Shown in pieces: positions 32,542-44,936 of a stretch of 64,000 nucleotides of DNA. Within the stretch, counting starts at the first letter, position 1, and each line of letters opens with the position of its first letter. Location of the stretch: NCBI RefSeq assembly GCF_003473485.1, contig NC_053047.1, positions 36,628,972 through 36,692,971 on the forward strand. Direction: 5' to 3'. This DNA comes from Medicago truncatula. Lineage: Eukaryota; Streptophyta; Magnoliopsida; Fabales; Fabaceae. The position numbers were made by a program, and so were the translations under genes. The notes beneath the pieces were generated by a model that ran no database searches, was not told the DNA's origin, and saw only the letters and a program-made list of their open reading frames with translations.

Positions 32542-33067
32542 ATTTTTAGCAGGGCCGTCCCCATGAAATAGGAGGCTCGGCTCTCTATTTAAAATAGGCC
32601 CCCAATAAAATAAAAACGCAATTTTTTTGTGTAGTTAAGCTTTATTAAAAAATCAGAATCATAAGAGCTTCTAAACATGAAACGAAATACAAAAAAATTA
32701 AGTGAAAGAGAGGTAGAATTTACTAACGGTGTCATTTAGATTTATCACTTATCCATTGTGGGAAAGGGGAAAACGAATGATTTATGTGAAAAAGAAATGA
32801 TTGTTGTGATTACTTCAATGAAATAGTTTTTCAAATTGACTGATTAAGTCATTATACCAATTGGTAGTGGTTTGATAGTACCAAATTTATGTCCAGATAG
32901 AAAAACTAAAGTTTAGAAAAAACTCAAACGTGTAAAGAAGTACCATATATATTTTTTATTTAAGTGGGGGTGGGTATTAGAGTTAATTTTTTCGGAAGCC
33001 TATAACTTCTGGAGGCCCGACTTGATTGAGCACCTTGCACTCCCTCAAGGCCGGGCCTGATTTTTAG
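32542..33067. mobile_element. hAT-type nonautonomous element with 8-bp target duplications
   Basis: The element 32550-33059 (510 bp) starts CAGGGCCGTCCCC and ends with the complement of CAGGCCCGGCCTT. Perfect 8-bp direct repeats ATTTTTAG flank it at 32542-32549 and 33060-33067. The CAGGG-type terminus and 8-bp duplication fit hAT. No transposase ORF. The flanks join to re-create the GEM-like 3' flank seen at 19630-19690. Confidence 0.88.
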
Positions 33068-33130
33068 CTAAGTTAGATTATAGGTGAAATTTTGTTAGAT
33101 GAATGTAATGTTAAGCAATCCATGTCTTAT

Positions 33131-34570
33131 TGTTGGAATAAGCCCTAATAGCCAATCTATATTGATTGGTTTTGGCTTTGTATCATGATATTGATATAAA
33201 TATATATTGTGAATATATAATAACAAGGCATTTCTTTATTGATTTTGTTTTGTTTCAAAATAATAAAGTCCCTAGAATAGTTAGTCCATTTAATGGAACA
33301 TTAAGTATAACTTAATTGTGAGAGCCCATTAAACATAAGGAAACTATTCTCAAAGTATCCGTAGTCAAGCTTTATTGAGAAGTGGGATATCATTAAAGCA
33401 TAGAGACTATTATGTAGGTAGACTGATGATCACATCTCACATATCATGGATAAAGAGTTATCAAGTCTTCACATAGATATAAATATTAGGAGTAATATTT
33501 ATATTGGATTGATCCGCCATGAGAATACTACATAGTAAAAGTTATGAAAAGTGTCATAAGATATTCTCATAGTGATAGTGGTGTATTCCACCCTTCGACC
33601 TGAAACCACTATGTACCCTAGATGTTGGAGTCAGGTGCTTTGTCACCATTCAAACGTTGTCCGTAACAGGATGACTATAAAGTTGGTTGATGGGTACTCC
33701 ATGAATCATGCTGAGGGACATGAGTGACCTAGATGGAATTTGCCCCTCCTACATAACAGGAGAAATGTCTACGGGCCCAATATTGAACTAGACAAGGATG
33801 ACACGGTCTATGCCTTGTGTTCAATATAGACATGAGGGCAAAAGGGTAATTATACACATGATCATTATCACAGAAAGGTTTCGTCAGATCACATGACATT
33901 CTCGTCACTTGGGTAGCAGTGATGTGTTGCTAGATACCGCTCACTGTTTATAATATTAAATATGTGATTTAATATTATTGCCAACGTTACGGGAACCTAT
34001 AGGGTCACACACAAAGGACAGATAGATGAGAGAAATAAATAAGTAAGACTTATTTATAAAATAATAAGTGAGACTTACTAGTAATTAAATAATTAAATAT
34101 GACTTTATTATTTAATTTACGAAAAATAGAGAAATGCGGTTCACCGTAAGGTACGGTGTATTTAAGTGTTGTCTTGTTGTCCACACAAGTGATTCTATAA
34201 ATAGAACCCTTGTGTTGAAGCATTACTAACTTTTGGTGAGTGCTTAACCTAATTCACAAAAGTTGTGAAACCCTAGCCGCCGCTCTCTAAACCTTGTTAT
34301 CTCTGAATCTCCGTTGGAATTGGCTAGCACCGGTCATCGGAGAAGTTCTGTTCGTGTGGACTGAGTAGAGGCATAGCTGCTTTGCTTTGCTCGTGATCAG
34401 AAATATTTCTTCTACAAAGGTTCTGCTCTTCAAGAGGTAAACACATGAATCTTAAAGTGTTTAAGTTTCTGTTTGATTTGTGATTAATGATTTAATCAAG
34501 ATCCGTTTCATTGGGATTTCTTCCGCAAAGAGGATTAAAATTTTGAAAAACCCCTCTTAAAATCCCTTCA
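33131..34570 (+). repeat. 5' LTR, 1440 bp
   Basis: Starts TGTTGGAATAAGCCC, ends AATCCCTTCA. It differs from the 3' LTR by about three changes: one single-base indel near 33634 and two substitutions near 34138 and 34313. A TATAAATA box lies at 34196-34203. Confidence 0.93.
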
Positions 34571-37500
34571 GTGGTATCAGAGCCTGGTTCTGATTAAATC
34601 ATTAAATTCGAATCTAGATTATGAAGTTTGAATATGATTCAAATTTCTTTTTGTTTTCGATTTGGTATATACGATATACAAATCGTTAATAGTATTTTTT
34701 ATATGAATTTGGCCGAAAGAAAACAATTATAATTGGATTCAGAATTATATATAAATAGCATACACATATGATGTGGTTATCCTTGCCAAATTTCGATTTG
34801 TGAATAGATATGATTGAAATGTGTTTCAGTCAAAATACCGAAATCGCAAAGCTCGAAGTATCTGTACGTTTTGAATTTGTTCAAAATTTTGATATGTTAT
34901 CATACAATTTGTGAGCACGTGATTTTCTTGTCTTGTATATATGTGATGTATGCATGGTGTGAATAAGTATAGTTGTTCAAAAATTGAATTTCTTAGAATA
35001 AACTAATTTATTTTGAATGAATTAGCTTACTTCTATTATATGATAATCGAATGGCAAATTACTGCATTTCTTTTAAGGATCGTATAAACATGTTTAAATA
35101 ATAATTAATTTGATATCATATATGTGATATATGATTCTAATACAACATCATTATATGTGATATATTGATGATGTCAATTGTTCAATAGGTTTTATGAAAT
35201 TGATTGTGAATTTATAGTCAATTCGTGAGATTGAGCTTCGATATCCGAATATCCGATTCTGGTGAAGCATCAAAGATCCGATTGTCCATACTGAACAAAC
35301 AATTGTTAAAACTATTGATGTTTGATTGTTGTATTAGGGTACCTAACTATACAAGAGTTGTATTATTATGGTTGATCAATTGTTTTCAAGAAGATTGTTG
35401 TGACTTTGAACAATTCGTGAGATTGAGCTTCGATATCCGAATCTGGTGAAGCATCAAAGATCCGGTTGTTCATGCTAAACAAACAATTCTTGAAATTATT
35501 TATTTTAATTAATTTATTCAATTGGTGAAAGGTAGTAAATTTAAAAGATCATGATTTTGAAAGAGTTTCAATATCATATATGATTTTTGAATTTGGTAAT
35601 AAAATATTTGCTTAATTTTAGCACCATAATTTATTTTTGAAACAAATTGGTCGCCTAAATAATGCATATTTAAATATAATAATTATTGAGTGTCAATGTT
35701 ACTATAATTAAGTAAATAAAAATTCTGCCTTTTGGATTGTTTTTCAAAAGTTGTTTGAAAAGGTAATAAACGATCCCAATGTCATAGTGAATTTAGAAGA
35801 TCATGATTTGAAATAGTTTCAATATCAGATATGATCTTTTGAATTTATTTAAAAGATTTGCATGATATTAATATAATCTGTTTCTAATTTAAAAGGATTG
35901 TGATTCTGAAAAGTTTCAATATCATATATGATCTTTTGGATTTGATCCTAATATTTGCATATTTTAATTTTATTTATGACCCGATTGATTTTGAAAATAG
36001 TTTCAAAAGAAATATATATGAATCAATTTTATACGATATATATCTCGGTCAAAATATTATTTCCAAATTTTGAGTGATTCTAAACTTGTTTAAATAATTA
36101 TAAATAGTTATTATTATTTATTTTATGGTATATGGTTATGACCTTAGTTTTTGGCATGTTTATTTATTTAAATATGACCTGCGTGTCATGGTTTATTTTA
36201 TTTAAATACGACCTGCATGTCGTGATTTGCTTTTATTTATTTTATTTAAATGTTAAATAATGTAAATGCTCAAGTTGAAGAGAAGACAACGCCAAAAGAT
36301 GATTTCGATGGAGAAACTTTTGAAGCTTGCTCGTGGGTCAAAGAATTGTAATAAAGTAGTTTATTTAATTCTTACGTGTTAGGAGGTCATAACCATACTA
36401 TCTAGTTTATTATTTTATGTATGTGATGCATGAAATGTGTGTTTAGATTAGTGCATGTATATTTTAAATATTTTATATATACTTGCTATCTATGAACATG
36501 AATGTCATGTATAATATTAGATGTGTGTATAAGATACACATGTCAGTGAGATCAACTTAATTAAAATCCTTCAAATAGAATATAAAGTAAATTATTTTCC
36601 AAAGTATAACACACTTCAAGACTAATATCGAAATGTGTAGGTTTTGCCTCCGCGAGGTGCACTTTCTATACTAGTAAGTTGTGGTGCGGTAATTCTATTT
36701 ACCGACTGTTATTTTGGATCTAACTTAACGTGATTATTTTAATAAGATTAAAATATACATATTTACTTCAAAAGAATATTAAGTTAATTGCTTTCCAAAG
36801 GATGACACCCTTCAAGACTAATATCGAAATGTGTAGGTTTCGCCTCCGCGAGGTGCACTTTCTATACTAGTAAGTTGCGGTGCGGTAATTCCATTTACCC
36901 GACTGTTATTTTTTGGGTCCAACTTAACTAAATTATTTTAATATGATTAAAATAAATTTAGAAGCAATGTTTGGGAACATCTATATGATAGATTAGAGTA
37001 AGAAGTTATTCACTCAAATGATTTGAAAGTTGTATGAGATACAATTGGAAGGAGTTCCTACCTAAATAACTGAGTTTTGAGTACAGCCCCCGTTGACTTA
37101 AAGCAAGGTAGAATATGGATTTCAACCCACTAGAAAATCTTCCAATGAAATTTTCGGATTCAAATGTTGAAGGTCATTTGATTTGAGTAAAATAGTGGGA
37201 GCATATTTAATTAAAGATCTAATTAATTATGTTCTTAAATTATGATACATTTATTTTATTTATTTTCTGTATTTAGAATTTTTTTAGCATATGCATTTTA
37301 TTATACTGTTAAATATTCTTATGAAGAACAGAATCTTCAAGAAAGAGTTTCTGAATTGGTATTAAGAATTGTTCTTAAGAATGAGAAAAACTGTTAATGT
37401 TATGAAAGAGTCAAAATAGAAGTAAGACTTCTTATTTGCCCATATAGTTATAGAAAGTTAAATTTCTACTTCTGCATCATAAGTATATGATACTTGCTGG

Positions 37501-40090
37501 TTAATCTCATATTTGTTGAAATATAGATAGTTTTAAAGAAGCGGGACATTAAGTATAAGCGAAGTCCACTTACGTCTAGAATGAGACAAATTGTTTCATT
37601 GACATAGGAGATAATGCTTGGACTTAAATTTAACTTAATATGGAACAAAATAATTGTTATTAAATTTCATATAACATAGAAGCATTAAATCATAAATCTT
37701 GTGTTGACAAGAGAATGATTGTGTAGTTGAATAAAAAGACAAATGTTGTCCTATTATCCAAATAATGTTTTCTATACAAGTGTGCTAATCAAGTAATGGA
37801 ATTGAGTTCCATGATCTTGATAAGCTGGTCTATAACTTATGAGAAAAGGATCAAATGAGATTAGAACCTTTTGTATATCATTGGCATCACTGTTTAGTAC
37901 AAACAATTGTGAATCACATTTCCAAAATCCATGGATATGGACTATTTGACTCATTTGATTTTATATCATTTGAAGGATGTGAGTCCCACCTTTCAAAATA
38001 GATTAGTATACCGGTCACCAACAAAGGTGAAAGGACACGTAATTTATTTGAGTTTATATACATATGAGATGTATATGGAGAACTAAACATATTTGCTAGA
38101 TATTGTTTCTATTACTTCATCTAACATTACTAAATCATTTAGTAGATAAGAAAAGTGTATTTGACACGATTCAAGAAAACTTTGAAATTGTTCAAAGATT
38201 TTAACAATGAAGTAAAAGGAATAAGTTTGAAAAGTATAAAGACTATACGAGTAAGTCGTGATGGTAAATGCTTGATTAATGAGTATAATGATTATTTATA
38301 TCGTTTCATTTTGACATGACTCGATCTAAAATAGTTTGATTATAACTTAAAGACTCTTGAAATTAATTAAATTACAGTTATTCTTCACCCACAACAAGTT
38401 CTGATTGAGTAATCATAAATGCACCATATTAGATATGGAGGTAAGAGTACTTATTTTTTGACTTTATGATAATTTGAGGTTATATGGTTTACTGGATAAA
38501 CTAAACTTCAAATTAAATGAATGTATACTTGTGGAGGTTCCCTTAGGAAACTAGAGGATACTATTTCTACATCTTCTTCCTTGCCAAAAGTTGTTTGTCG
38601 CTAGAACTAAAGTATTCCTTTTCAAGGAGTATAGCTTTGCAAGAGCTAGTGGGAGTGATGTAGAACTTGAATTAAGTCAAGTACCACAAAATACATGTTT
38701 CTCTAAGAATAGAACATGAACTGATTCAACAAAAGGTTGTTGGTAAATCGCTAGTTCGAGTAGCACATGATCTAGATGAGTCTGATATGTCATAACACTA
38801 GGATGAGAAACATGATTTTGTCATGACTCAACAAGGTGATATGATGCTCATAGAAGATGAGCAAATGACTTACTAGAAGGTCGCAAATGGCCTGATTTTG
38901 AGAAGTGGCTAGATTCCATGAGATCTTATAAAGAATCCATGTACACAAACCATATATGGATATTGGTTATATCATCCAAATGAGTATCACTCATAAGATG
39001 AATGTGAGTTTTCTTGTAGAAAACTGACATGGATGATATTATGAATACCTTTAAGATGTGATTGATTATAGAAAGTTTCATGCAACTCATGATGCAAATC
39101 ATGACGAAACTATTACATCATCGTAATGCTTAAATCTAACGATCCCAATTGTCATTGTTGTATAATACGAATTCTAGGAGATGGATAACGACGTTGCATT
39201 CTTTAATTAGAATGACCTTATATATGTATTTGACATATTTGCAGGGTTTCGTTAATCCAAAGGATACTAGAAAGGTAAATGTATTACAAAATTTATTTAT
39301 TAGAGAAATCTTCTCGAAGTTAAATTGTTTATTTTATTAACGAAGTTTTATGTAAACTTTGATTAATAAAGAAATCTTGTGCACACAAGGAGATTAGTGG
39401 GAGCATTGAAATTAGTTTGGTGGAGTATGTGGATGACATACTAGTCACCAAAATAATTTATCTACACATGTAAGACATGGTTAGAAAATTATTTTCAATA
39501 TGTACCAAAATTGATTATAGTATTCGACACTATAATACCTTCAAGAATATCCTTGGATGTCTTAAAGGACTATAGATTGTTTCTTGAACACCGATGAAAG
39601 AAACATTGTAAATGGGTTACAATGATGTTGACTTTCATATCGGTGTACAGTATATCCAGATCGTAATTTGGAATAAATGTTATGCTAGGATATCAACTAT
39701 GAAATTTGTAAAAGTACAAGCTTATAATAGTTGTTGTTTCTATTACAGATGTCAAATATATATATGATTTGGATTGTTTAGCTCATAACTGAGTGAAAAC
39801 ATGCGTTTCTTGCGTTGCGGATTCCATTGATCTTGTATGAGGTAAAATTGGTTTAAATCTTGCGAGCAATGAAAACTTGATCTCACCAATGATCCAAATG
39901 TTATTTTGACAATTCAATTTCTTTTCTATAGAAGATCGAAAGTGGAAATTGAAAGAAGTATAACCTGCCAACATAAGAAAGAGTTCCTTATCTGCTAGTA
40001 TAGTATCTTGTCAAGAGTGTGCTTGATGCTAACACTTGATCAATAGATATTGAGTTAATATTTGATTGGCTTTTAGTGCTAGTGGGAGAT
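34571..40090 (+). pseudogene. Degenerate interior of the LTR element
   Basis: Frames are closed throughout except for short remnants. Two internal direct duplications are visible. GAGATTGAGCTTCGATATCC occurs at about 35227 and 35418. A longer unit (AAGACTAATATCGAAATGTG, CCTCCGCGAGGTGCACTTTC, TACTAGTAAGTTG) occurs at about 36617-36710 and 36812-36905. The only clear coding relic is the reverse-transcriptase YVDD box at about 39426-39437. Confidence 0.8.
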
Positions 40091-41529
40091 TGTTGGAATA
40101 AGCCCTAATAGCCAATCTATATTGATTGGTTTTGGCTTTGTATCATGATATTGATATAAATATATATTGTGAATATATAATAACAAGGCATTTCTTTATT
40201 GATTTTGTTTTGTTTCAAAATAATAAAGTCCCTAGAATAGTTAGTCCATTTAATGGAACATTAAGTATAACTTAATTGTGAGAGCCCATTAAACATAAGG
40301 AAACTATTCTCAAAGTATCCGTAGTCAAGCTTTATTGAGAAGTGGGATATCATTAAAGCATAGAGACTATTATGTAGGTAGACTGATGATCACATCTCAC
40401 ATATCATGGATAAAGAGTTATCAAGTCTTCACATAGATATAAATATTAGGAGTAATATTTATATTGGATTGATCCGCCATGAGAATACTACATAGTAAAA
40501 GTTATGAAAAGTGTCATAAGATATTCTCATAGTGATAGTGGTGTATTCCACCCTTCGACCTGAAACCACTATGTACCCTAGATGTTGGAGTCAGTGCTTT
40601 GTCACCATTCAAACGTTGTCCGTAACAGGATGACTATAAAGTTGGTTGATGGGTACTCCATGAATCATGCTGAGGGACATGAGTGACCTAGATGGAATTT
40701 GCCCCTCCTACATAACAGGAGAAATGTCTACGGGCCCAATATTGAACTAGACAAGGATGACACGGTCTATGCCTTGTGTTCAATATAGACATGAGGGCAA
40801 AAGGGTAATTATACACATGATCATTATCACAGAAAGGTTTCGTCAGATCACATGACATTCTCGTCACTTGGGTAGCAGTGATGTGTTGCTAGATACCGCT
40901 CACTGTTTATAATATTAAATATGTGATTTAATATTATTGCCAACGTTACGGGAACCTATAGGGTCACACACAAAGGACAGATAGATGAGAGAAATAAATA
41001 AGTAAGACTTATTTATAAAATAATAAGTGAGACTTACTAGTAATTAAATAATTAAATATGACTTTATTATTTAATTTACGAAAAATAGAGAAATGCGATT
41101 CACCGTAAGGTACGGTGTATTTAAGTGTTGTCTTGTTGTCCACACAAGTGATTCTATAAATAGAACCCTTGTGTTGAAGCATTACTAACTTTTGGTGAGT
41201 GCTTAACCTAATTCACAAAAGTTGTGAAACCCTAGCCGCCGCTCTCTAAACCTTGTTATCTCTGAATCTCTGTTGGAATTGGCTAGCACCGGTCATCGGA
41301 GAAGTTCTGTTCGTGTGGACTGAGTAGAGGCATAGCTGCTTTGCTTTGCTCGTGATCAGAAATATTTCTTCTACAAAGGTTCTGCTCTTCAAGAGGTAAA
41401 CACATGAATCTTAAAGTGTTTAAGTTTCTGTTTGATTTGTGATTAATGATTTAATCAAGATCCGTTTCATTGGGATTTCTTCCGCAAAGAGGATTAAAAT
41501 TTTGAAAAACCCCTCTTAAAATCCCTTCA
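40091..41529 (+). repeat. 3' LTR, 1439 bp
   Basis: Nearly identical partner of 33131-34570. A TATAAATA box lies at about 41155. Followed directly by the target duplication CTTAT. Confidence 0.93.
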
Positions 41530-41534
41530 CTTAT

Positions 41535-42244
41535 ATCTTTTGGTTGTTGTATTTAAATCGTCCCTTATTTCTTGGTTGATTAAGAAATGAAAAACTAAGT
41601 TTCATGCCATGATAAAAGACATCAACAACCTCTTTTTGTTTTTGTTTGGATAAAAAAAATTAATTAAGCTTTTGTAGGGAAACTTGATCAACTTTAAGAA
41701 CTTTTTGTGTAAGCATACAGGGAATGAGTACAAATAGGATAAAACAAGTTATAGGTGTGACATTTGTTTCTCTTGTTTTTTTACAAAACAAATTTAAGCC
41801 TTTTTGTCAATGGGTCTCTGCTACTGTTTTTTCCTTGCAAAACAAACAACATATAGAAACTAGAAGATAAAACAAGAGATAGAGAAATAAGATTATAAAA
41901 AAAGGGCATGATCACTAATAATTGAGATAATTCCTTCACAAAATGTGCATCAAAATGGTGTGCATACACTTAAACATAATCATATGATGTGCAATTTTCT
42001 TTATAAAATAGGGAAAAGGATAATTGTTATTTAATTAAAGAGACGCTAATGACCATTTTACAATCATCTTTGAGAGCATTTGAACTCTATTCTTCTAAAT
42101 TACAAAGTTAGACTCTTACCATTGAACTAACATGAAACGCATTGAAACATACGAGATGCATAAGTACATGACATTTATGATATACAGGTCTTTCCCAAAA
42201 GTTTATCACTTAGAACTAATTTTATTCATTTCTAATGTTGTTTC
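41535..42244. repeat. Duplicated GEM 3' flank / Kunitz 3' flank
   Basis: Matches 19720-20430: TATCTTTTGGTTGTTGTATTTAA, GGGAAACTTGATCAACTTT, GTGTGCATACACTT and ATGACATTTATGATAT recur in the same order. It joins directly to the end of the Kunitz pseudogene. No coding content. Confidence 0.8.
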
Positions 42245-42880
42245 ACTTAGAACTAATTAGGTGCTTTTAAACATAACCCTAAATGATGGAATTTTATCAC
42301 TAAAGTCTGACATTGACAAACTAAAGGACAAAAAGAAAGCACATAATCATTATCAGCTTTCTCAATCTTAAACCAATACTCCTTCTGTTTTTTAATATAA
42401 ACAAAATTGTTTTTTTAGGTTCATTCATTTAATGATGTATGTGGTCCATAATATGAACCACATACATTATTAATTGAATGAACCTAAAAAATCAATTTTA
42501 CTTCTATTTAGAAACGGAAGGAGTAAGCATTAGTATTAAAACATGGATTTCCTTCTACACCCTCAGTACTAAAAAACCACACCCCTGACAACACTTTAGA
42601 AAGCTGCCAAACTTGTGATTGAGCACATGTAGTTTTTGTTACATAGGATTTAATGTTGAGATCAGTTGAGGTTAAAATCATACACCTTCTTTATCTTTAG
42701 CATTATAATTATGTAGCACCTTTGCTTCTTATGAATGGTAAAATGTAGGACTTGACACCTATTGTCATTTGCTTACCTGAAATGTCAAGAACTGGTTCTT
42801 ATGGTGCAATAGTTTTGCAAATGAAAAAGTTCTATGATGACGGCTAAATAAATGGAAAATGCTAAGAGTGAGGTTTTTAT
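42245..42880 (-). pseudogene. Kunitz inhibitor pseudogene, start lost and interrupted by a MITE
   Basis: The whole gene can be followed against KTI-1 and KTI-2 on the minus strand: signal peptide (KTSLLAFSIYLA), Kunitz start region, ACTACATGTGCTCAATCACA, and the C-terminal codons at 42245-42300. Lesions: the start codon is ATA at 42878-42880 where the intact genes have ATG; a small insertion after the signal peptide shifts the frame; further indels follow near 42700; a Stowaway-like MITE sits at 42379-42523; and a deletion of about 55 bp near 42300 removes the sequence that encodes LGLFVDDKGNKHLAL in KTI-1. The 5' UTR is cut by a gypsy fragment. Not functional. Confidence 0.9.
42377..42525. 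mobile_element. Stowaway-like MITE inside the Kunitz pseudogene
   Basis: The element 42379-42523 (145 bp) has ends CTCCTTCTGTTTTTTAATAT and, in complement, CTCCTTCCGTTTCTAAATAG. It is flanked by TA on both sides and is largely self-complementary around CATACATTATTAATTGAATG. Homology to the Kunitz genes resumes cleanly on each side. Confidence 0.88.
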
Positions 42881-42885
42881 GTTTC

Positions 42886-43835
42886 TCTGGATAGCGAAGT
42901 ATCTAGCGAGGAACACTTTCTTAAGTTCATTCCATGCCATAATGGAATTAAACAATAGGGATTGCAGCCATGCTCTAGGTCTGTCCCTAAGGGAGAATGG
43001 GGATAAACGCAAGCAAATGGATTCGAGATTGACACCATCGCTCTTAAGCATATCAGCGAACTACACGAAGACTGATAGGTGCAAGTTCGGGTTCTCTGTC
43101 GGATTTCCAAAAAATTGGTTCTGCTGTACTATTTGCAGCAGAGAGGGTTTAAGTTTGAAATTATTCACTGCAATTTTAGGACGAACAATGTTCGTATGGT
43201 GATCCTCATCAGATGGCATATCAAAGTCCTTAAGGGGCTGGTTGTCATTATTATTATTGTCACCTATTTCAGTCTGAGTTTCAAAACCTGACTGGGTGTC
43301 AAATTGCAATCGGTGTCTAGCTCGAAAAGAGCGCCCGATTTTGTCTACGTACCTAGTAAGATTAGCGGCACTACAGGTTCTTCGCATGCAATTAAAAAAA
43401 AAGGTCCGGTTAACAAGTGCCCTTGGGGCATTTGTTAAGGAAACTAAAAGTAGTAGTTTAGCATCAGATAAAGCAGGACATCAAAGTTGTAATCCGTACC
43501 ACGCGAAAGCGGGTTATTACAAGGTTTGATTTCTAACAACGCATACATTAGAGTAAGCAGTATCTTTTAACTTTATTTTTTTCCGCGAAGAAAATTATCT
43601 TCTTTTAATTATAAAAGTATTGTTTTGTGAGTATCAAAAAAGGTCGATGAGAACTACATTCCGACCTCTCGTTGTTATTATTAAATTAAATTCATTATTT
43701 TAGTTTTATGTGCGAAACAAATTGTTTTGAGATTAGCAATGATAGATTGCGATACTTATAAGTTGATCTTTGTGAATTCGACAACCTTTTATACTAAAAC
43801 CGACGTAGTTATCATACACTTGCGGCCTATCATAT
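42886..43835 (-). pseudogene. Ty3/gypsy fragment (Gag plus leader) inserted in a Kunitz 5' UTR
   Basis: 42886-43387 in minus-strand frames reads FETQTEIGDNNNNDNQPLKD, NQFFGNPTENPNLHL and then LRLSPFSLRDRPRAWLQSLL and WNELKKVFLARYF: the N-terminal Gag of a plant gypsy element, with a frame change between the parts. 43388-43830 looks like the untranslated leader next to the LTR (CCGCAAGTGTATGATAACTA in complement). There is no polymerase. It ends where the Kunitz 5' UTR begins (about 42886), and a Kunitz-like TATA reappears at 43841. It is therefore an insertion into the pseudogene's leader, or a rearrangement product. Confidence 0.75.
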
Positions 43836-43840
43836 GTCTC

Positions 43841-43848
43841 TATTTATA
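43841..43848 (-). promoter_or_regulatory. Displaced TATA box of the Kunitz pseudogene
   Basis: CTATTTATAGGAC matches the TATA context of KTI-1 (48280-48292) and KTI-2 (59837-59849) but is now about 960 bp from the former start codon because of the gypsy fragment. Confidence 0.6.
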
Positions 43849-43982
43849 GGACAAATAGTAGAACATGAAATTTGTGTGTTTTTGGTCAATTTCCATAAAG
43901 ATTTGGATTTGCTATAGTTGTCTATCCACGGCCCACGCATTGCCACAATCATAATGTCGGAAGCCGTTTGGTATTTAGATTG

Positions 43983-44460
43983 TTTTTTTTTTTTTTTTTT
44001 GACAAAAACAAAATGATATTCATTCATTCAAATTAATAAAGTATATCAGATACAAACATCGCTAAAAACGTAAAAGGTGAATCTGCGAACAAACTCATAA
44101 CAACCAAGTTAATAGCATACAACGGTAAAATGCTTACAAAATAATATGATAAAACTTAAGTCACCAAAATACACATGCTTCCGGATTTGCAACGTTGACG
44201 TTCAAATCATTGGTTGAATTTGTAATTGACTGATGTAGATCTTTCAATATGAAGTTAACAAACACCGCGACAAGACGCGAAATCAAACGCCGCATAAGAG
44301 GACGAACAACACAACGCCGCACTTAGACGACAAAATCACAAAAAAACACAAAAGGAAAAACTTGATAAATAGATTGAAAGAAAAGGGGAAAAAAGATGTA
44401 GAGGGGTGATTCTAGATCAAAATATGACCTAAAACCACCCATCCTCGATGAACGAAGGAG
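43983..44460 (-). mobile_element. Poly(A)-ended dispersed retroposon, minus-strand copy
   Basis: Begins with a T-tract (43983-44000), the reverse of a poly(A) tail. Inverted homologue of 7200-7695, colinear through CGATTCATTC-type, TGCGAACAAACTC, TGCAACGTTGA, AACACCGC and GACGACAAAATCAC landmarks to the GAGGGGTGATT end. No ORF. Confidence 0.7.
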
Positions 44461-44886
44461 AAAGAAAGTTTAAAGAGAAGTTGGAGGAGTTTCTCTCATT
44501 AAAAAACTTAAAAATTTAAATTGTTTGATCTTAATTCAACAATTATCAACTTGGTGACTGAGTAAATACGCAGATTTGCTTATTACAGTAGGTCCAAATT
44601 AATTTTTATTTTTTTTGAAGGAAGCAGATCCAAATTCTATTATGACTTACATGAGTGGATTGTGGGACATGAAAAGAAAAATATATTAACAACTTATTTT
44701 CTATATTATTGAAGTGAGAAAAAGGTTCAAGAAATTCATCATTTGTGCAATAGTATATATTTTCCTCTGTGGCCACTGGCCAACCTTATCTCACAGCAAT
44801 GTGCAAGCACTGTACAAGAGTTTTTTAACACATGATTATCATGATAAAATCGTAGTGCGATGGTTTAAAGAAAGCTATATGTATAC

Positions 44887-44936
<50 letters not shown>

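Larger units (their letters stand above)
33126..41534 (+). mobile_element. LTR retrotransposon, nearly identical LTRs, interior not coding
   Basis: Complete element bounded by the 5-bp target duplication CTTAT (33126-33130 and 41530-41534). LTRs are 33131-34570 and 40091-41529. The Met-tRNA primer site TGGTATCAGAGC is at 34572-34583 and a purine-rich AGTGGGAGAT at 40081-40090. The 5.5-kb interior has no ORF beyond about 75 codons. A lone polymerase trace, LVEYVDDILVT, is readable at 39417-39449, so the element derives from Copia. Structure and duplication show that it moved as a unit; proteins must have come from elsewhere. It sits in the 3' flank of the duplicated GEM/Kunitz block. Confidence 0.93.

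Noticed and set aside
44714..44935. 73-codon ORF ending in a Tyr/Ile repeat
   Set aside because: The end is only the (GT)n(AT)n microsatellite, and the start lies in shared Kunitz upstream sequence.
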